64,000 bases of DNA from Kaistia granuli DSM 23481 (GTDB lineage Bacteria > Pseudomonadota > Alphaproteobacteria > Rhizobiales > Kaistiaceae). The notes beneath the pieces are model-generated. The model was not told the DNA's origin. It did no database searches and saw only the letters and a list, made by a program, of their open reading frames with translations. The stretch is taken from the NCBI RefSeq assembly GCF_000380505.1, contig NZ_AQYH01000005.1, positions 248,001 through 312,000 of the forward strand, in the 5' to 3' direction. The position numbers and the translations under genes were made by a program. Shown one piece after another: positions 52,616 to 61,541 of this stretch (position 1 is its first letter; each line of letters starts with the position of its first letter).

Positions 52616-53611
52616 ATGATCCGCAAGTTCATCGGGGCTGCCGTGGTTGCGCTCCTGGCGACGGGTTCGGCATGGGCTGCCGACGTCAAGCCGGCGCTCG
52701 TCTACGGCACGGGCGGCAAGTTCGACAAATCCTTCAACGAAGCCGGCTTCAACGGCTCGGAGAAGTTCAAGGCCGAGACCGGCATCGACTACAAGGATTT
52801 CGAGCCGCAGAACGACACGCAGGGCGAGCAGGCGATCCGCAACTTCGCCAAGCGCGGCTTCAACCCCGTCGTCGCGCTCTCCTTCGCCTGGACCGACGCG
52901 GTCGCCAAGGTATCGAAGGAGTTCCCGGAGACCCAGTTCGTGCTGGTTGACTCCGTCGTCGACGCGCCGAACGTCCGTTCGGTCGTGTTCAAGGAGCAGG
53001 AAGGCGGCTATCTCGTCGGCCTGCTCGCGGCCGAGAAGTCCGCCTCCAAGAAGGTCGGCTTCGTCGGCGGCATGGACATTCCGCTGATCCGCAACTTCGC
53101 CTGCGGCTACGCCATCGGCGCCAAGGCCGGCGGCGCGGAGTTCACGCAGAACTACATCGGCACCACCGGCGCCGCCTGGAACGATCCGGTCCGCGGCGGC
53201 GAGCTCGCCAAGGCGCAGATGGAGCAGGGCGCCGACGTGATCTACGCGGCGGCCGGCGCCAGCGGCCTCGGCGTGCTTCAGACCGTTGCCGACGCCGGCA
53301 AGCTCGGCATCGGCGTCGACTCGAACCAGAACCACCTGCATCCCGGCAAGGTGCTGACCTCGATGGTGAAGCGCGTCGACGTCGCCGTCTACAACGCCTT
53401 CAACGACGTCAAGGAAGGCAAGTTCACCACCGGCATGCAGGCCCTGGGCCTGAAGGAAAACGGTGTCGACTGGGCGCTCGACGAGAACAATCGCAGCCTC
53501 GTCACCCCCGAGATGGAAGCTTCGGTCAACAAGGCGCGCGACGAGATCGTCGCCGGCAAGATCGAAGTCCATAACTACAACACCGACGAGAAGTGCCCGG
53601 TCCTCAACTGA
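52616..53611 (+). CDS. BMP family nucleoside ABC transporter binding protein
   Basis: A 331-aa periplasmic protein with signal peptide MIRKFIGAAVVALLATGSAWA. The mature part opens VKPALVYGTGGKFDKSFNEAGFNG, the BmpA/Med signature. FVGGMDIPLIRNFACGYAIGAK, DVIYAAAGASGLGVLQ and GVDSNQNHLHPGKVLTSMVKRVD are conserved ligand-binding segments. BMP proteins bind nucleosides, and the following transporter and salvage genes support this. Ribosome site AGAGGAGAG at 52598. It heads an operon running to deoA. Confidence 0.93.
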   Translation: MIRKFIGAAVVALLATGSAWAADVKPALVYGTGGKFDKSFNEAGFNGSEKFKAETGIDYKDFEPQNDTQGEQAIRNFAKRGFNPVVALSFAWTDAVAKVSKEFPETQFVLVDSVVDAPNVRSVVFKEQEGGYLVGLLAAEKSASKKVGFVGGMDIPLIRNFACGYAIGAKAGGAEFTQNYIGTTGAAWNDPVRGGELAKAQMEQGADVIYAAAGASGLGVLQTVADAGKLGIGVDSNQNHLHPGKVLTSMVKRVDVAVYNAFNDVKEGKFTTGMQALGLKENGVDWALDENNRSLVTPEMEASVNKARDEIVAGKIEVHNYNTDEKCPVLN

Positions 53612-53759
53612 GGCCAGAGGAGCCGCCATGCCTCGCATGGCGGCTCCTTACTTTGGATGCGGCAACGCTGGGCCCGTGAGGCTTCGGCGGCCGTGGATCC
53701 CCAGACGGCCCGTCGCCGGATCGACGGGCCCCTTCGTCGCAGTCTATCGGGATCGCCCC

Positions 53760-55307
53760 ATGAACGCTCCGACCGCCGTCCCCACGCCCGCCATCGAACT
53801 TGTCGGCATCGACAAGCGCTTCGGGCCGGTCCATGCCAACAAGAACATCCATCTCTCGGTCGCCAAGGGCTCGATCCACGGCATCATCGGCGAGAACGGT
53901 GCCGGCAAGTCGACCCTGATGTCGATCCTGTATGGCTTTTATCATGCGGATTCCGGACAGATCCTGGTCAATGGCCAGGAGCTCCGCATCACCGACAGCC
54001 AGACCGCGATCCGCGCCGGCATCGGCATGGTGCACCAGCACTTCATGCTGGTTGAGAATTTCAGCGTGCTCGAGAATGTCATGCTCGGTGTCGAGGGTGG
54101 CGTGCTGCTGAAGCATGGCGAGACGGCGGTGCGGGCGGCGCTGCGCGGCATCGAACAGGAATACGGGCTCGACGTCGATCCCGACGCGATCATCGAGGAA
54201 CTCCCCGTCGGCAAGCAGCAGCGGGTCGAGATCCTCAAAGCACTCTATCGTGGCGCCGAGGTGCTGATCCTCGACGAGCCGACCGGCGTTCTGACCCCGG
54301 CCGAGGCCGACCATCTGTTCAAGATGCTGGCGCAGCTCAAGGCGCAGGGCAAGACCGTCATCCTGATCACGCACAAGCTGCGCGAGATCATGGCGATCAC
54401 CGACACCGTCTCCGTCATGCGTCGCGGCGAGGTGGTCGCCACCCGCAAGACGGCCGAGACGACGATGGCGGAGCTGGCCGAACTGATGGTCGGTCGCCGC
54501 GTGCTGCTGCGCGTCGAGAAGGGCGAGGCGAAGCCCGGCCCGGTCGTGCTGTCGGTCGAGAACCTGACCGTCAAGGACGGGCGCGGCGTCACCATGGTCG
54601 ACAACGTGTCGTTCGAGGTCCGCGCCGGCGAGATCGTCGGCATCGCCGGCGTCGCCGGCAATGGCCAGTCGGAACTGCTCGAGGCGATCGCCGGCATCCG
54701 CAAGGCGTCGTCGGGCCGCATCATCATGAATGGCGAGCCGGTCGACCGCGACGGCCGCGTCGATCCGGCGCTCCTGCGCAAGAAGGGGCTCGCCCATGTG
54801 CCAGAGGACCGGCACCATATGGGCCTGGTCCTCGCCTTCGAGGAAAACGAGAACGCCATCCTCGGCTACCAGGACGATCCGAAATATCTGAAGGGGCCGT
54901 TCCTCGACATCGACGCCATCCGCAAGGACGCCGTCGAGAAGATCGAGAAATATGACATCCGCCCCGCCGACCCGCGCCTGAAGACGGCGAATTTCTCCGG
55001 CGGCAACCAGCAGAAGATCGTTCTGGCGCGCGAGATCGAGCGCGATCCGGCCTGCCTGCTGGTCGGCCAGCCGACGCGCGGCGTCGACATCGGCGCCATC
55101 GAGTTCATCCACAAGCGCCTGGTTGCGCTGCGCGACGAGGGCAAGGCGATCCTGCTGGTCTCGGTCGAGCTGGACGAGATCCGCTCGCTGTCCGACCGCA
55201 TCCTCGTCATGTTCGCCGGTACCATCGTCGGCGAGCCCGAAGCGCATGCCGACGAGCAGGAGATCGGCCTGATGATGGCCGGCATCGGCCGGGAGGCGGC
55301 GGAGTGA
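53760..55307 (+). CDS. Nucleoside ABC transporter ATP-binding protein
   Basis: A 515-aa duplicated ATPase of the YufO/NupA type. Domain 1 has Walker A GENGAGKST, the Q-loop segment MVHQHFMLVENFSVLENVMLG (characteristic of this group), signature LPVGKQQRVEI and Walker B LILDEPTGVLTP. Domain 2 has VAGNGQSELLEAIAG, signature FSGGNQQKIVLAREIERDP, and LVGQPTRGVDIG, where Gln replaces the usual acidic Walker B residue, as is common in this half. The ATG at 53760 begins MNAPTAVPTPAIELVGID; longer frames overlap the binding-protein gene. Confidence 0.92.
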   Translation: MNAPTAVPTPAIELVGIDKRFGPVHANKNIHLSVAKGSIHGIIGENGAGKSTLMSILYGFYHADSGQILVNGQELRITDSQTAIRAGIGMVHQHFMLVENFSVLENVMLGVEGGVLLKHGETAVRAALRGIEQEYGLDVDPDAIIEELPVGKQQRVEILKALYRGAEVLILDEPTGVLTPAEADHLFKMLAQLKAQGKTVILITHKLREIMAITDTVSVMRRGEVVATRKTAETTMAELAELMVGRRVLLRVEKGEAKPGPVVLSVENLTVKDGRGVTMVDNVSFEVRAGEIVGIAGVAGNGQSELLEAIAGIRKASSGRIIMNGEPVDRDGRVDPALLRKKGLAHVPEDRHHMGLVLAFEENENAILGYQDDPKYLKGPFLDIDAIRKDAVEKIEKYDIRPADPRLKTANFSGGNQQKIVLAREIERDPACLLVGQPTRGVDIGAIEFIHKRLVALRDEGKAILLVSVELDEIRSLSDRILVMFAGTIVGEPEAHADEQEIGLMMAGIGREAAE

Positions 55308-55362
55308 TGACGCTCGGCACAATGAACCACTTCACCATGACCCACCGCCCGGAAATCCGCCC

Positions 55363-56493
55363 ATGAGCGTCCCTCTCGGAACCCTGCCGCGCTGGGTCAA
55401 TTATGGCCTGCTGCCGCTGTTGAACGTCGCCGTGGCCTTCGCCATTTCCGGCCTCGTCGTCCTGTTCATCGGCGAAAACCCGATCGAGGCGGTGCAATAT
55501 CTCGTCGTCGGCGCGCTCGGTGATGGCGAGGGCATCGCCTTCACCCTCTACTACGCCACCAATTTCATCTTCACCGGCCTCGCCGTCGCCGTCGCCTTCC
55601 ATGGCGGCCTGTTCAACATCGGTGGCGAGGGGCAGATCTATCTCGGCGGCCTCGGCGTCGCCTTTGCCGCGCTGACGCTCGACCGCTTCATGCCCTGGTA
55701 CGTCACTGCCGTGGTGGCGACGGTGGCGGCCTTCGCCTTCGGCGCGCTCTGGGCCTTGATCCCCGCCTGGCTGCAGGCCAAGCGCGGCAGCCACATCGTC
55801 ATCACGACGATCATGTTCAACTTCATCGCCGCCGCCTTGATGGTCTATCTGCTCGTCAACGTCATCAAGCCGCCCGGCAACATGTCGCCGCAGACTCGCC
55901 TGTTCGAGGAGGGCGGCCAGCTGCCCAAGCTCGGCGGGCTCATGCAATGGTTCGGGCTCGACATCGGCGCCGCCCCGTTCAACGTCTCGTTCCTGATCGC
56001 GCTGGTCGCGGTCGTGGCGGTGTGGCTGCTGATCTGGCGGACCCGCTTCGGCTACGAAATCCGCACCATGGGAACCAATGCGACGGCCGCGGTCTATGCC
56101 GGCATTCCCTATGTGAAGACGGTGGTCGTCACCATGCTGATCTCCGGCGGCCTCGCCGGCATGATGGCGCTGAACCCGGTCATGGGCGACGCCGGCAAGC
56201 TGCAGATCGACTTCCCCGCCGGCGCCGGCTTCGTCGGCATCGCCGTGGCGCTGATGGGCCGTTCGCATCCGGTCGGCATCGTCATCGCCTCGATCCTGTT
56301 CGGCGTGCTCTACCAGGGCGGCGCGGCGCTCGCCTTCGACATGCCTAATATCTCGCGCGAGGTGATCATCCTGATCCAGGGTCTGGTCATCCTGTTCGCC
56401 GGCGCCCTGGAGCATATGTTCCGGCCTGCCCTGATCGCGCTATTCGCGGCGAAACCCAAATCCCGGCCGGCATCCGCCGCCGGCGCGACCTGA
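55363..56493 (+). CDS. Nucleoside ABC transporter permease 1
   Basis: A 376-aa permease of the YufP/NupB type (BPD_transp_2). Hydrophobic segments begin at YGLLPLLNVAVAFAISGLVVLF. GLAVAVAFHGGLFNIGGEGQIYLGGLG is the signature with FNIGGEGQ. GLAGMMALNPVMGDAGKLQIDFPAGAGFVGIAVALMG closes the core. It lies between the ATPase (55 bases upstream) and the second permease (9 bases downstream) and forms a heterodimer with it. Confidence 0.92.
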   Translation: MSVPLGTLPRWVNYGLLPLLNVAVAFAISGLVVLFIGENPIEAVQYLVVGALGDGEGIAFTLYYATNFIFTGLAVAVAFHGGLFNIGGEGQIYLGGLGVAFAALTLDRFMPWYVTAVVATVAAFAFGALWALIPAWLQAKRGSHIVITTIMFNFIAAALMVYLLVNVIKPPGNMSPQTRLFEEGGQLPKLGGLMQWFGLDIGAAPFNVSFLIALVAVVAVWLLIWRTRFGYEIRTMGTNATAAVYAGIPYVKTVVVTMLISGGLAGMMALNPVMGDAGKLQIDFPAGAGFVGIAVALMGRSHPVGIVIASILFGVLYQGGAALAFDMPNISREVIILIQGLVILFAGALEHMFRPALIALFAAKPKSRPASAAGAT

Positions 56494-56502
56494 GGATCGA
56501 TC

Positions 56503-57477
56503 ATGGAGAGTCTGTTCGCCGATCTGATCCAGGTCCTCGCCGCCACGGTACGCCTGTCGGTGCCGCTCATCTTCACGGCGCTGGCCGGCCTCTATGCCGA
56601 GCGCTCCGGCATCTTCGACATCGGTCTCGAAGGCAAGATGCTGTTCTCGGCCTTCTCCGCCGCCACGGTCGCCACCGTTACCGGTTCGGCCTGGCTCGGC
56701 CTCTTTGCCGGCATCCTGACCGGTGTCCTGCTCAGCCTTCTGCACGGCTTCGCTTCGATCACCCAGCGCGGCAACCAGATCATCTCCGGCGTCGCCATCA
56801 ATTTCATCGCCTCCGGCCTGACGATCCTGCTCGGCAATGCCTGGTTCGGCCAGGGCGGCCGCACGCCGCAATTGCCCAACTCTGCCCGCTTCACCGAGAT
56901 CACGCTGCCCTTTGCCGCCGAGATCGCGCCGATCCCCTTCCTCGGCCCGCTTTATTCCGGGCTGATCTCGGGCCAGAACGTCCTCGTCTATCTGGCCTTC
57001 CTCGCCGTGCCCTTTACCTGGTGGGTGCTCTACCGCACCCGCTTCGGCCTCAGAGTGCGGGCCGTCGGCGAGAATCCGGGCGCCGTCGACACGGCCGGCA
57101 TTTCCGTGACGTGGCTGCGCTACCGGGCGCTGATCTGCTGCGGCATCCTCGCAGGTTTCGCCGGCACCTATCTGTCGGTGGCGCAATCGGCGAGCTTCAT
57201 CCGCGAGATGTCGGCCGGCAAGGGCTACATCGCGCTCGCCGCCCTCGTCTTCGCCAAATGGAAGCCGCTCAACGTGCTTCTGACATGCCTGCTGTTCGGC
57301 TTCCTCGACGCGACGTCGATCCGCCTGCAGGGCACCATCCTTCCCGGCATAGGCGAAGTGCCGGTCCAGTTGATCCAGGCGCTGCCCTATATCCTGACCG
57401 TGATCCTGCTTGCCGGCTTCATCGGCAAGGCGATCCCGCCCAAGGCCGGCGGCGTGCCCTATGTGAAGGAGCGCTGA
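56503..57477 (+). CDS. Nucleoside ABC transporter permease 2
   Basis: A 324-aa permease of the YufQ/NupC type. TVRLSVPLIFTALAGLYAERSGIFDIGLEGKML holds the FDIGLEG signature. GISVTWLRYRALICCGILAGFAGTYLSVAQSASFIREMSAGKGYIALAALVFAKWKP is the family's conserved block. It is followed by cdd one base after the stop, which ties transport directly to nucleoside salvage. Confidence 0.93.
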   Translation: MESLFADLIQVLAATVRLSVPLIFTALAGLYAERSGIFDIGLEGKMLFSAFSAATVATVTGSAWLGLFAGILTGVLLSLLHGFASITQRGNQIISGVAINFIASGLTILLGNAWFGQGGRTPQLPNSARFTEITLPFAAEIAPIPFLGPLYSGLISGQNVLVYLAFLAVPFTWWVLYRTRFGLRVRAVGENPGAVDTAGISVTWLRYRALICCGILAGFAGTYLSVAQSASFIREMSAGKGYIALAALVFAKWKPLNVLLTCLLFGFLDATSIRLQGTILPGIGEVPVQLIQALPYILTVILLAGFIGKAIPPKAGGVPYVKER

Positions 57478-57478
57478 C

Positions 57479-57916
57479 ATGACCGCTGCCTTGGATGCCG
57501 AACTTCGCGCTGACCTCTTGGAGCGGGCGCAGGCCGTCCGCCTCAATGCCCACGCGCCCTATTCGCAGTTTCTCGTCGGCGCCGCCGTGCTGACCGAGGA
57601 TGGCAACATCTATGTCGGCGCCAATTGCGAGAACGCGTCCTATCCGGAAGGCTGGTGCGCCGAGACCTCGGCGCTCGGCCAGATGATCGCCGCCGGCATT
57701 CCGGGCGAGGGCCGGCGCGTCGCCGCTGTCTTCGTCGTCGCCGACCGCGTCGATGGCGGCATCGTCTGCACGCCCTGCGGCGGCTGCCGGCAGCGGTTGA
57801 AGGAATTCTCGCATCCGCGGACGCTGATCCATTGCTCGGATCCGACCGGCGAGGGCCAGGACTTCACCATGGCGGAATTGCTGCCGGCCGGCTTCTCGAT
57901 GGACGAGCGGCTCTGA
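57479..57916 (+). CDS. cdd: Cytidine deaminase
   Basis: A 145-aa homotetrameric-type enzyme deaminating cytidine and deoxycytidine to uridine forms. The N-terminal AQAVRLNAHAPYSQFLVGAAVL, zinc ligand and catalytic Glu in GWCAETSALGQM, and paired cysteines in CTPCGGCRQRLKEF are all present. It is located one base after the permease gene. Its stop overlaps the punA start (TGATG), so expression is coupled. Confidence 0.95.
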   Translation: MTAALDAELRADLLERAQAVRLNAHAPYSQFLVGAAVLTEDGNIYVGANCENASYPEGWCAETSALGQMIAAGIPGEGRRVAAVFVVADRVDGGIVCTPCGGCRQRLKEFSHPRTLIHCSDPTGEGQDFTMAELLPAGFSMDERL

Positions 57917-58764
57917 TGGCGGCATTGCGCGACGACGGAAGCGCCGCCGCCGCCCGCGTCCGCCTTCGCCGCGACGCGCCCTATCGCCTGGGCATCGTGC
58001 TCGGTTCCGGCCTCGGCCCGCTCGCCGACGCGGTCGAGGACGCGGTCACCATCCCCTATGCCGATCTGCCGGGCCTGCCGGTCTCGAAGGTCTCGGCCCA
58101 TGCAGGCAGCCTGGTGGCGGGCCGGCTCGAGGGTGTCGAGGTGCTGGTCTTCTCCGGCCGCTCGCATTTCTACGAGGCGGGCGACGCCGCGGTGATGCGC
58201 AATGCCGTCGGCATGCTGAAGCATCTCGGCTGCGAGGGCGTGATCCTCACCAATGCCGCCGGCTCGCTGCATCCGGAGATGGGTCCGGGCTCGCTGATGA
58301 TGCTCGACGACCACATCAATTTTTCCGGCGAGAACCCGCTGATCGGCGAGGCGACCGATGGCCGCTTCGTCGGCATGACGACGGCCTATGACCTCCTCTG
58401 GCGCGCCGCCTTCGAGCGTCTCGCCGGCGAGGCCGGCATCCCGCTCGCGCGCGGCGTCTATATGTGGTTCTCCGGCCCGTCCTTCGAGACGCCGGCCGAG
58501 ATCCGCATGGCCCGCATTCTCGGCGCCGACGCCGTCGGCATGTCGACCGTGCCGGAGGCGATCCTGGCCCGCTTCTTCGGGCTGCGCGTCGCCGCCTTCT
58601 CCAACATCACCAATCTCGGCGCCGGCATGACGGGCGACGAGCTCTCGCACCAGGAAACCAAGGACATGGCCCCGGTCGGCGCGAAGAAGCTGGAAAAGCT
58701 GATCCGCCGGTTTCTGAGGGATCTGCAGGACCAGGGTCGGGCGCTTCCCTTCACCTCTCCCTGA
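57916..58764 (+). CDS. punA: Purine-nucleoside phosphorylase (trimeric PNP)
   Basis: A 282-aa phosphorylase releasing purine base and (deoxy)ribose-1-phosphate. YRLGIVLGSGLGPLADAVED, VLVFSGRSHFYEAGD, TNAAGSLHPEMGPGSLMMLDDHINF and GVYMWFSGPSFETPAEIRMAR are the trimeric PNP (DeoD2/PunA) signatures. The ATG at 57916 overlaps the cdd stop. The protein ends ALPFTSP and its stop codon TGA lies inside the hairpin arm CCTCTCCCTGAGGGAGAGG of a palindromic repeat, so the original C-terminus may have been replaced. Confidence 0.93.
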   Translation: MAALRDDGSAAAARVRLRRDAPYRLGIVLGSGLGPLADAVEDAVTIPYADLPGLPVSKVSAHAGSLVAGRLEGVEVLVFSGRSHFYEAGDAAVMRNAVGMLKHLGCEGVILTNAAGSLHPEMGPGSLMMLDDHINFSGENPLIGEATDGRFVGMTTAYDLLWRAAFERLAGEAGIPLARGVYMWFSGPSFETPAEIRMARILGADAVGMSTVPEAILARFFGLRVAAFSNITNLGAGMTGDELSHQETKDMAPVGAKKLEKLIRRFLRDLQDQGRALPFTSP

Positions 58765-58877
58765 GGGAGAGGTCGGAGCGAAGCTCCGGGTGAGGGTTTA
58801 CGGCCTTTCCGGATGGCTCCCGAACCCCTCACCCGCCGGCCCTCGGCCGTGGCCTCTCCCGCCGGGGGAGGTGAAGT
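58751..58877. repeat. Palindromic repeat between punA and deoA
   Basis: A unit of about 125 bases with terminal hairpins CCTCTCCCTGAGGGAGAGG and CCTCTCCCGCCGGGGGAGG. Internal inverted segments are CGGGTGAGGGTTTACGGCC and GAACCCCTCACCCG. It closely matches the 40369-40494 copy. It separates punA from deoA and supplies the punA stop codon; it could reduce transcription into deoA. Confidence 0.8.
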
Positions 58878-58945
58878 ATGGTGCGATCCGGTTGGAGTAA
58901 GCCGGATCGAACTCGGACTTGACGCTTGGGAGGCGTGCCAAAACA

Positions 58946-60256
58946 ATGCTGCCGCAGGAAATCATCCGCCAGAAGCGTGAGGGCGGCGTGCTCTCCGCCG
59001 AGGCGATCCGCTTCATGGTCGCGGGACTGACCGATGGGTCCGTCTCGGAGGGCCAGGTCGCCGCCTTTGCCATGGCGGTGTTCTTTCGCGGCATGTCGCG
59101 CGACGAGGCAGTGGCGCTGACGCTGGCCATGCGCGATTCCGGCTCGGTGCTCGACTGGTCGGAGCTCGACGGCCCGGTCGTCGACAAGCATTCGACCGGC
59201 GGCGTCGGCGACAATGTCTCGCTGATGCTGGCGCCGATGGTGGCGGCCTCCGGCGTCTATGTGCCGATGATCTCCGGGCGCGGCCTCGGCCATACCGGCG
59301 GCACGCTCGACAAGTTCGACGCCATCCCCGGCTACAGGAGCCAGCCGGACCTCGCCTTGTTCCGCAAGGTGGTGCGCGAGGTCGGCACCGCCGTCATCGG
59401 CCAGACCGCCGATCTCGCCCCGGCCGACAAGCGCCTCTACGCCATCCGCGACGTCACCGCGACGGTCGAATCGATCCCGCTGATCACCGCCTCGATCCTG
59501 TCGAAGAAGCTCGCCGCCGGGCTGCAGGGCCTCGTCCTCGACGTCAAGACCGGGAGTGGCGCCTTCATGGCGACGGTCGACGAGGCGCGGGCGCTGGCCA
59601 GGAGCCTGGTCGAGGTGGCGAACGGCGCCGGCGTGCCGACCACGGCGCTGATCACCGACATGAACGAGCCGCTGGCGTCGGCCGCCGGCAATGCGCTCGA
59701 AGTCCGCAATGCCGTCCACTACCTGACCGGGGCGGCGCGCGATCGGCGCCTGCACGAGGTGACGGTGGCGCTTGGCGCCGAGATGCTGGTCACCGCCGGC
59801 AAGGCCGGCAGCGTTTCGGAAGCGCGCGACCAACTCGAGACGGCGCTCGCCTCCGGCCGCGCGGCGGAGATTTTCGGCCGCATGGTGGCGGGGCTCGGCG
59901 GCCCCGCCGATTTCGTCGAGCGCGTCGACGATTACCTGCCGAAAGCGGCGATCGTCCGCGACGTGCTGACGGAAGGCGAGGGGCATGTTTCGGCGATCGA
60001 CACCCGCGCCGTCGGCGTCGCCGTGATCGAGTTGGGCGGTGGCCGCCGCGTCGCCGCCGACACGATCGATCTCTCGGTCGGATTTTCCGATCTCGCCGGC
60101 CATGGCGCCAGGCTCGACGCGAAGACGCCGCTCGGCCGCGTCCACGCGAAGAGCGAGGAAGACGCCGAGCGCGCGGCCGGGCTGCTCCGCGCCGCCTATC
60201 GCCTCGGGACCAAGCCGGACGCCCGGCCGACGGTCTATGAGCGGATCGAGGGGTAG
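58946..60256 (+). CDS. deoA: Thymidine phosphorylase
   Basis: A 436-aa pyrimidine-nucleoside phosphorylase. [22 protein letters not shown], the phosphate-binding [18 protein letters not shown], the [20 protein letters not shown] block and [20 protein letters not shown] are diagnostic. It splits thymidine and deoxyuridine to base plus deoxyribose-1-phosphate. The ATG at 58946 is favoured because family members begin with this segment; the frame is open from 58919. It is the last gene of the nucleoside operon and is followed by a repeat-rich gap. Confidence 0.94.
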   Translation: MLPQEIIRQKREGGVLSAEAIRFMVAGLTDGSVSEGQVAAFAMAVFFRGMSRDEAVALTLAMRDSGSVLDWSELDGPVVDKHSTGGVGDNVSLMLAPMVAASGVYVPMISGRGLGHTGGTLDKFDAIPGYRSQPDLALFRKVVREVGTAVIGQTADLAPADKRLYAIRDVTATVESIPLITASILSKKLAAGLQGLVLDVKTGSGAFMATVDEARALARSLVEVANGAGVPTTALITDMNEPLASAAGNALEVRNAVHYLTGAARDRRLHEVTVALGAEMLVTAGKAGSVSEARDQLETALASGRAAEIFGRMVAGLGGPADFVERVDDYLPKAAIVRDVLTEGEGHVSAIDTRAVGVAVIELGGGRRVAADTIDLSVGFSDLAGHGARLDAKTPLGRVHAKSEEDAERAAGLLRAAYRLGTKPDARPTVYERIEG

Positions 60257-60283
60257 TCAGTCATCTCGGGGACGGGAAAGCCC

Positions 60284-60420
60284 GTATTCCCTCCCCCTTG
60301 TGGGGAGGGCGAGGGAGGGGGTACCACCTCGCAGCTTCCAGGAAGTGGCGCGTCCGGCACGATCGGTGCCGGTACCCCCCACCCCGACCCTCCCCGCAAG
60401 GGGGAGGGGGAAGAGCGCCC
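60284..60420. repeat. Palindromic repeat pair after deoA
   Basis: Two hairpin arms, TCCCTCCCCCTTGTGGGGAGGG (60289-60310) and CCCTCCCCGCAAGGGGGAGGGGG, flank a palindromic centre GTACCACC...GGTGCCGGTACC. This unit fills much of the 312-base gap between deoA and the SDR gene; the remainder holds only the terminator at 60512-60545. The open reading frame across it on the minus strand is an artefact of the repeat. Confidence 0.75.
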
Positions 60421-60511
60421 GATCCTCCCCGCCATGCACCGCCTCCATCATCCTGATGTGCCCGGCGGAGCCGGGCCTCGAAAGGACGCAGGGACGGACA
60501 TCCCGCCTCGA

Positions 60512-60545
60512 AACAAAAAGAGCCCCCTCCGGAGAGGGGGCTCTT
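60512..60545 (-). terminator. Intrinsic terminator after the SDR gene
   Basis: On the minus strand, AAGAGCCCCCTCT, loop, then GGAGGGGGCTCTTTTTGTTT form a long stem with a T-run. It lies 24 bases past the stop of the minus-strand SDR gene. Confidence 0.88.
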
Positions 60546-60568
60546 GAAAGCATCGAAGGCCGAAAGTC

Positions 60569-61330
60569 TCAGACCCAGCCGCCGTCGACGATGTAGGACT
60601 GGTTGGTGCAGCCCGATGCCTCGTCGGAGGCGAAGAACAGCACCGGCTTGGCGATGTCGTCCGGGAAGAGCTTGCGCTTCAGGCACTGCTTCGCCATCAG
60701 ATCGGCCTCGGCTTCCGGCGTCAGCCAGAGGTCGATCTGGCGCTGCGTCATGATCCAGCCGGGGACGACCGAGCAGACGCGGATGTTGAACGGGCCGAGG
60801 TCGCGCGCCAGGCCGCGGGTCAGCCCCTGCACGGCCGACTTCGCCGAGGTATAGGCCGGCATGCCGCCCTGGCCGATCATCCACGAGGTCGAGCCCATGT
60901 TGATGATGGCGCCGTTGCCCGCCGCCTTCATGTCCTCGACCACGGCCTGCGCCGCGAAGAACTGGTGGCGGATGTTGACCTGGTAGCGCTCGTCCCAATA
61001 TTCCGGCGTCACGTCTTCCAGCTTGTGGCGCTGGTCGTGCGCGGCGTTGTTGATCAGGATGGTGATCGGGCCGAGCTTTTCGCGCACGTTCGAAATCGCC
61101 TGGCGGAGTGCCGCGATATCGCGCAGGTCGCATTTCTCGAAATGCACGGTGCCGCTGGCCGACAGTTCCTTCACCAGCGCCTCGGAGGCCTCGGCATTGA
61201 TGTCGAGGAAGCCGACCTTCGAGCCCTGGGCGACGAAGTGGCGAACGATCGATTCGCCGATTCCGCTGCCGCCGCCGGTGATGAGCACGGTCCGGCCCTT
61301 CAGGCTCGGATAGATGGCGCCGCTGGTCAT
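60569..61330 (-). CDS. Short-chain dehydrogenase resembling D-xylose 1-dehydrogenase
   Basis: A 253-aa SDR. Cofactor motif TGGGSGIGESIVRHF, acidic D in GFLDINAE (NAD preference), NNAAHDQRHKLEDVTPEYWD, catalytic Ser in NMGSTSW and Y-x3-K in YTSAKSAVQG are visible. The N-terminus AIYPSLKGRTVLITGGGSGIG and the blocks DVTPEYWDER, QCLKRKLFP and ASDEASGCTNQSYIVDGGW closely follow Caulobacter D-xylose 1-dehydrogenase (XylB), suggesting oxidation of an aldopentose to its lactone. The ATG at 61330 begins MTSGAIYPS. It stands alone, ending at a strong terminator. Confidence 0.83.
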   Translation of the reverse strand: MTSGAIYPSLKGRTVLITGGGSGIGESIVRHFVAQGSKVGFLDINAEASEALVKELSASGTVHFEKCDLRDIAALRQAISNVREKLGPITILINNAAHDQRHKLEDVTPEYWDERYQVNIRHQFFAAQAVVEDMKAAGNGAIINMGSTSWMIGQGGMPAYTSAKSAVQGLTRGLARDLGPFNIRVCSVVPGWIMTQRQIDLWLTPEAEADLMAKQCLKRKLFPDDIAKPVLFFASDEASGCTNQSYIVDGGWV

Positions 61331-61541
61331 GAGTGTTTCCGTCCCTGGCTTGTCTCGCGGCGCGCGGCCGCGCTGAACTCGTGTGGAATGCTTGCGCTGT
61401 CTGCAAGACGCCGGTCGCCCGGCCCGCGCTTGTTCTAAGCCAAAGGCCGAAGGAGCGGAACCAAAATCTGAGGGGCGCACGTCAGGGGGAAGGTTGTCCG
61501 TGCAATGTCTGGTTCAAGCCTCTGTGAGGTGACGGAATCTC

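Noticed and set aside
53604-55322. A 572-codon minus-strand open frame opposite the nucleoside ABC ATPase gene
   Set aside because: No motif; the plus strand carries two complete nucleotide-binding domains.
19343-60420. CRISPR array interpretation of the repeats
   Set aside because: Copies are single, far apart, palindromic over more than 100 bases and not regularly spaced; no cas genes are present.
60257-60553. A 98-codon minus-strand frame between deoA and the SDR gene
   Set aside because: It consists of palindromic repeat sequence (PLAGRVGVGG, SLALPTRGRE) and the SDR terminator; it is repeat-derived and not a gene.
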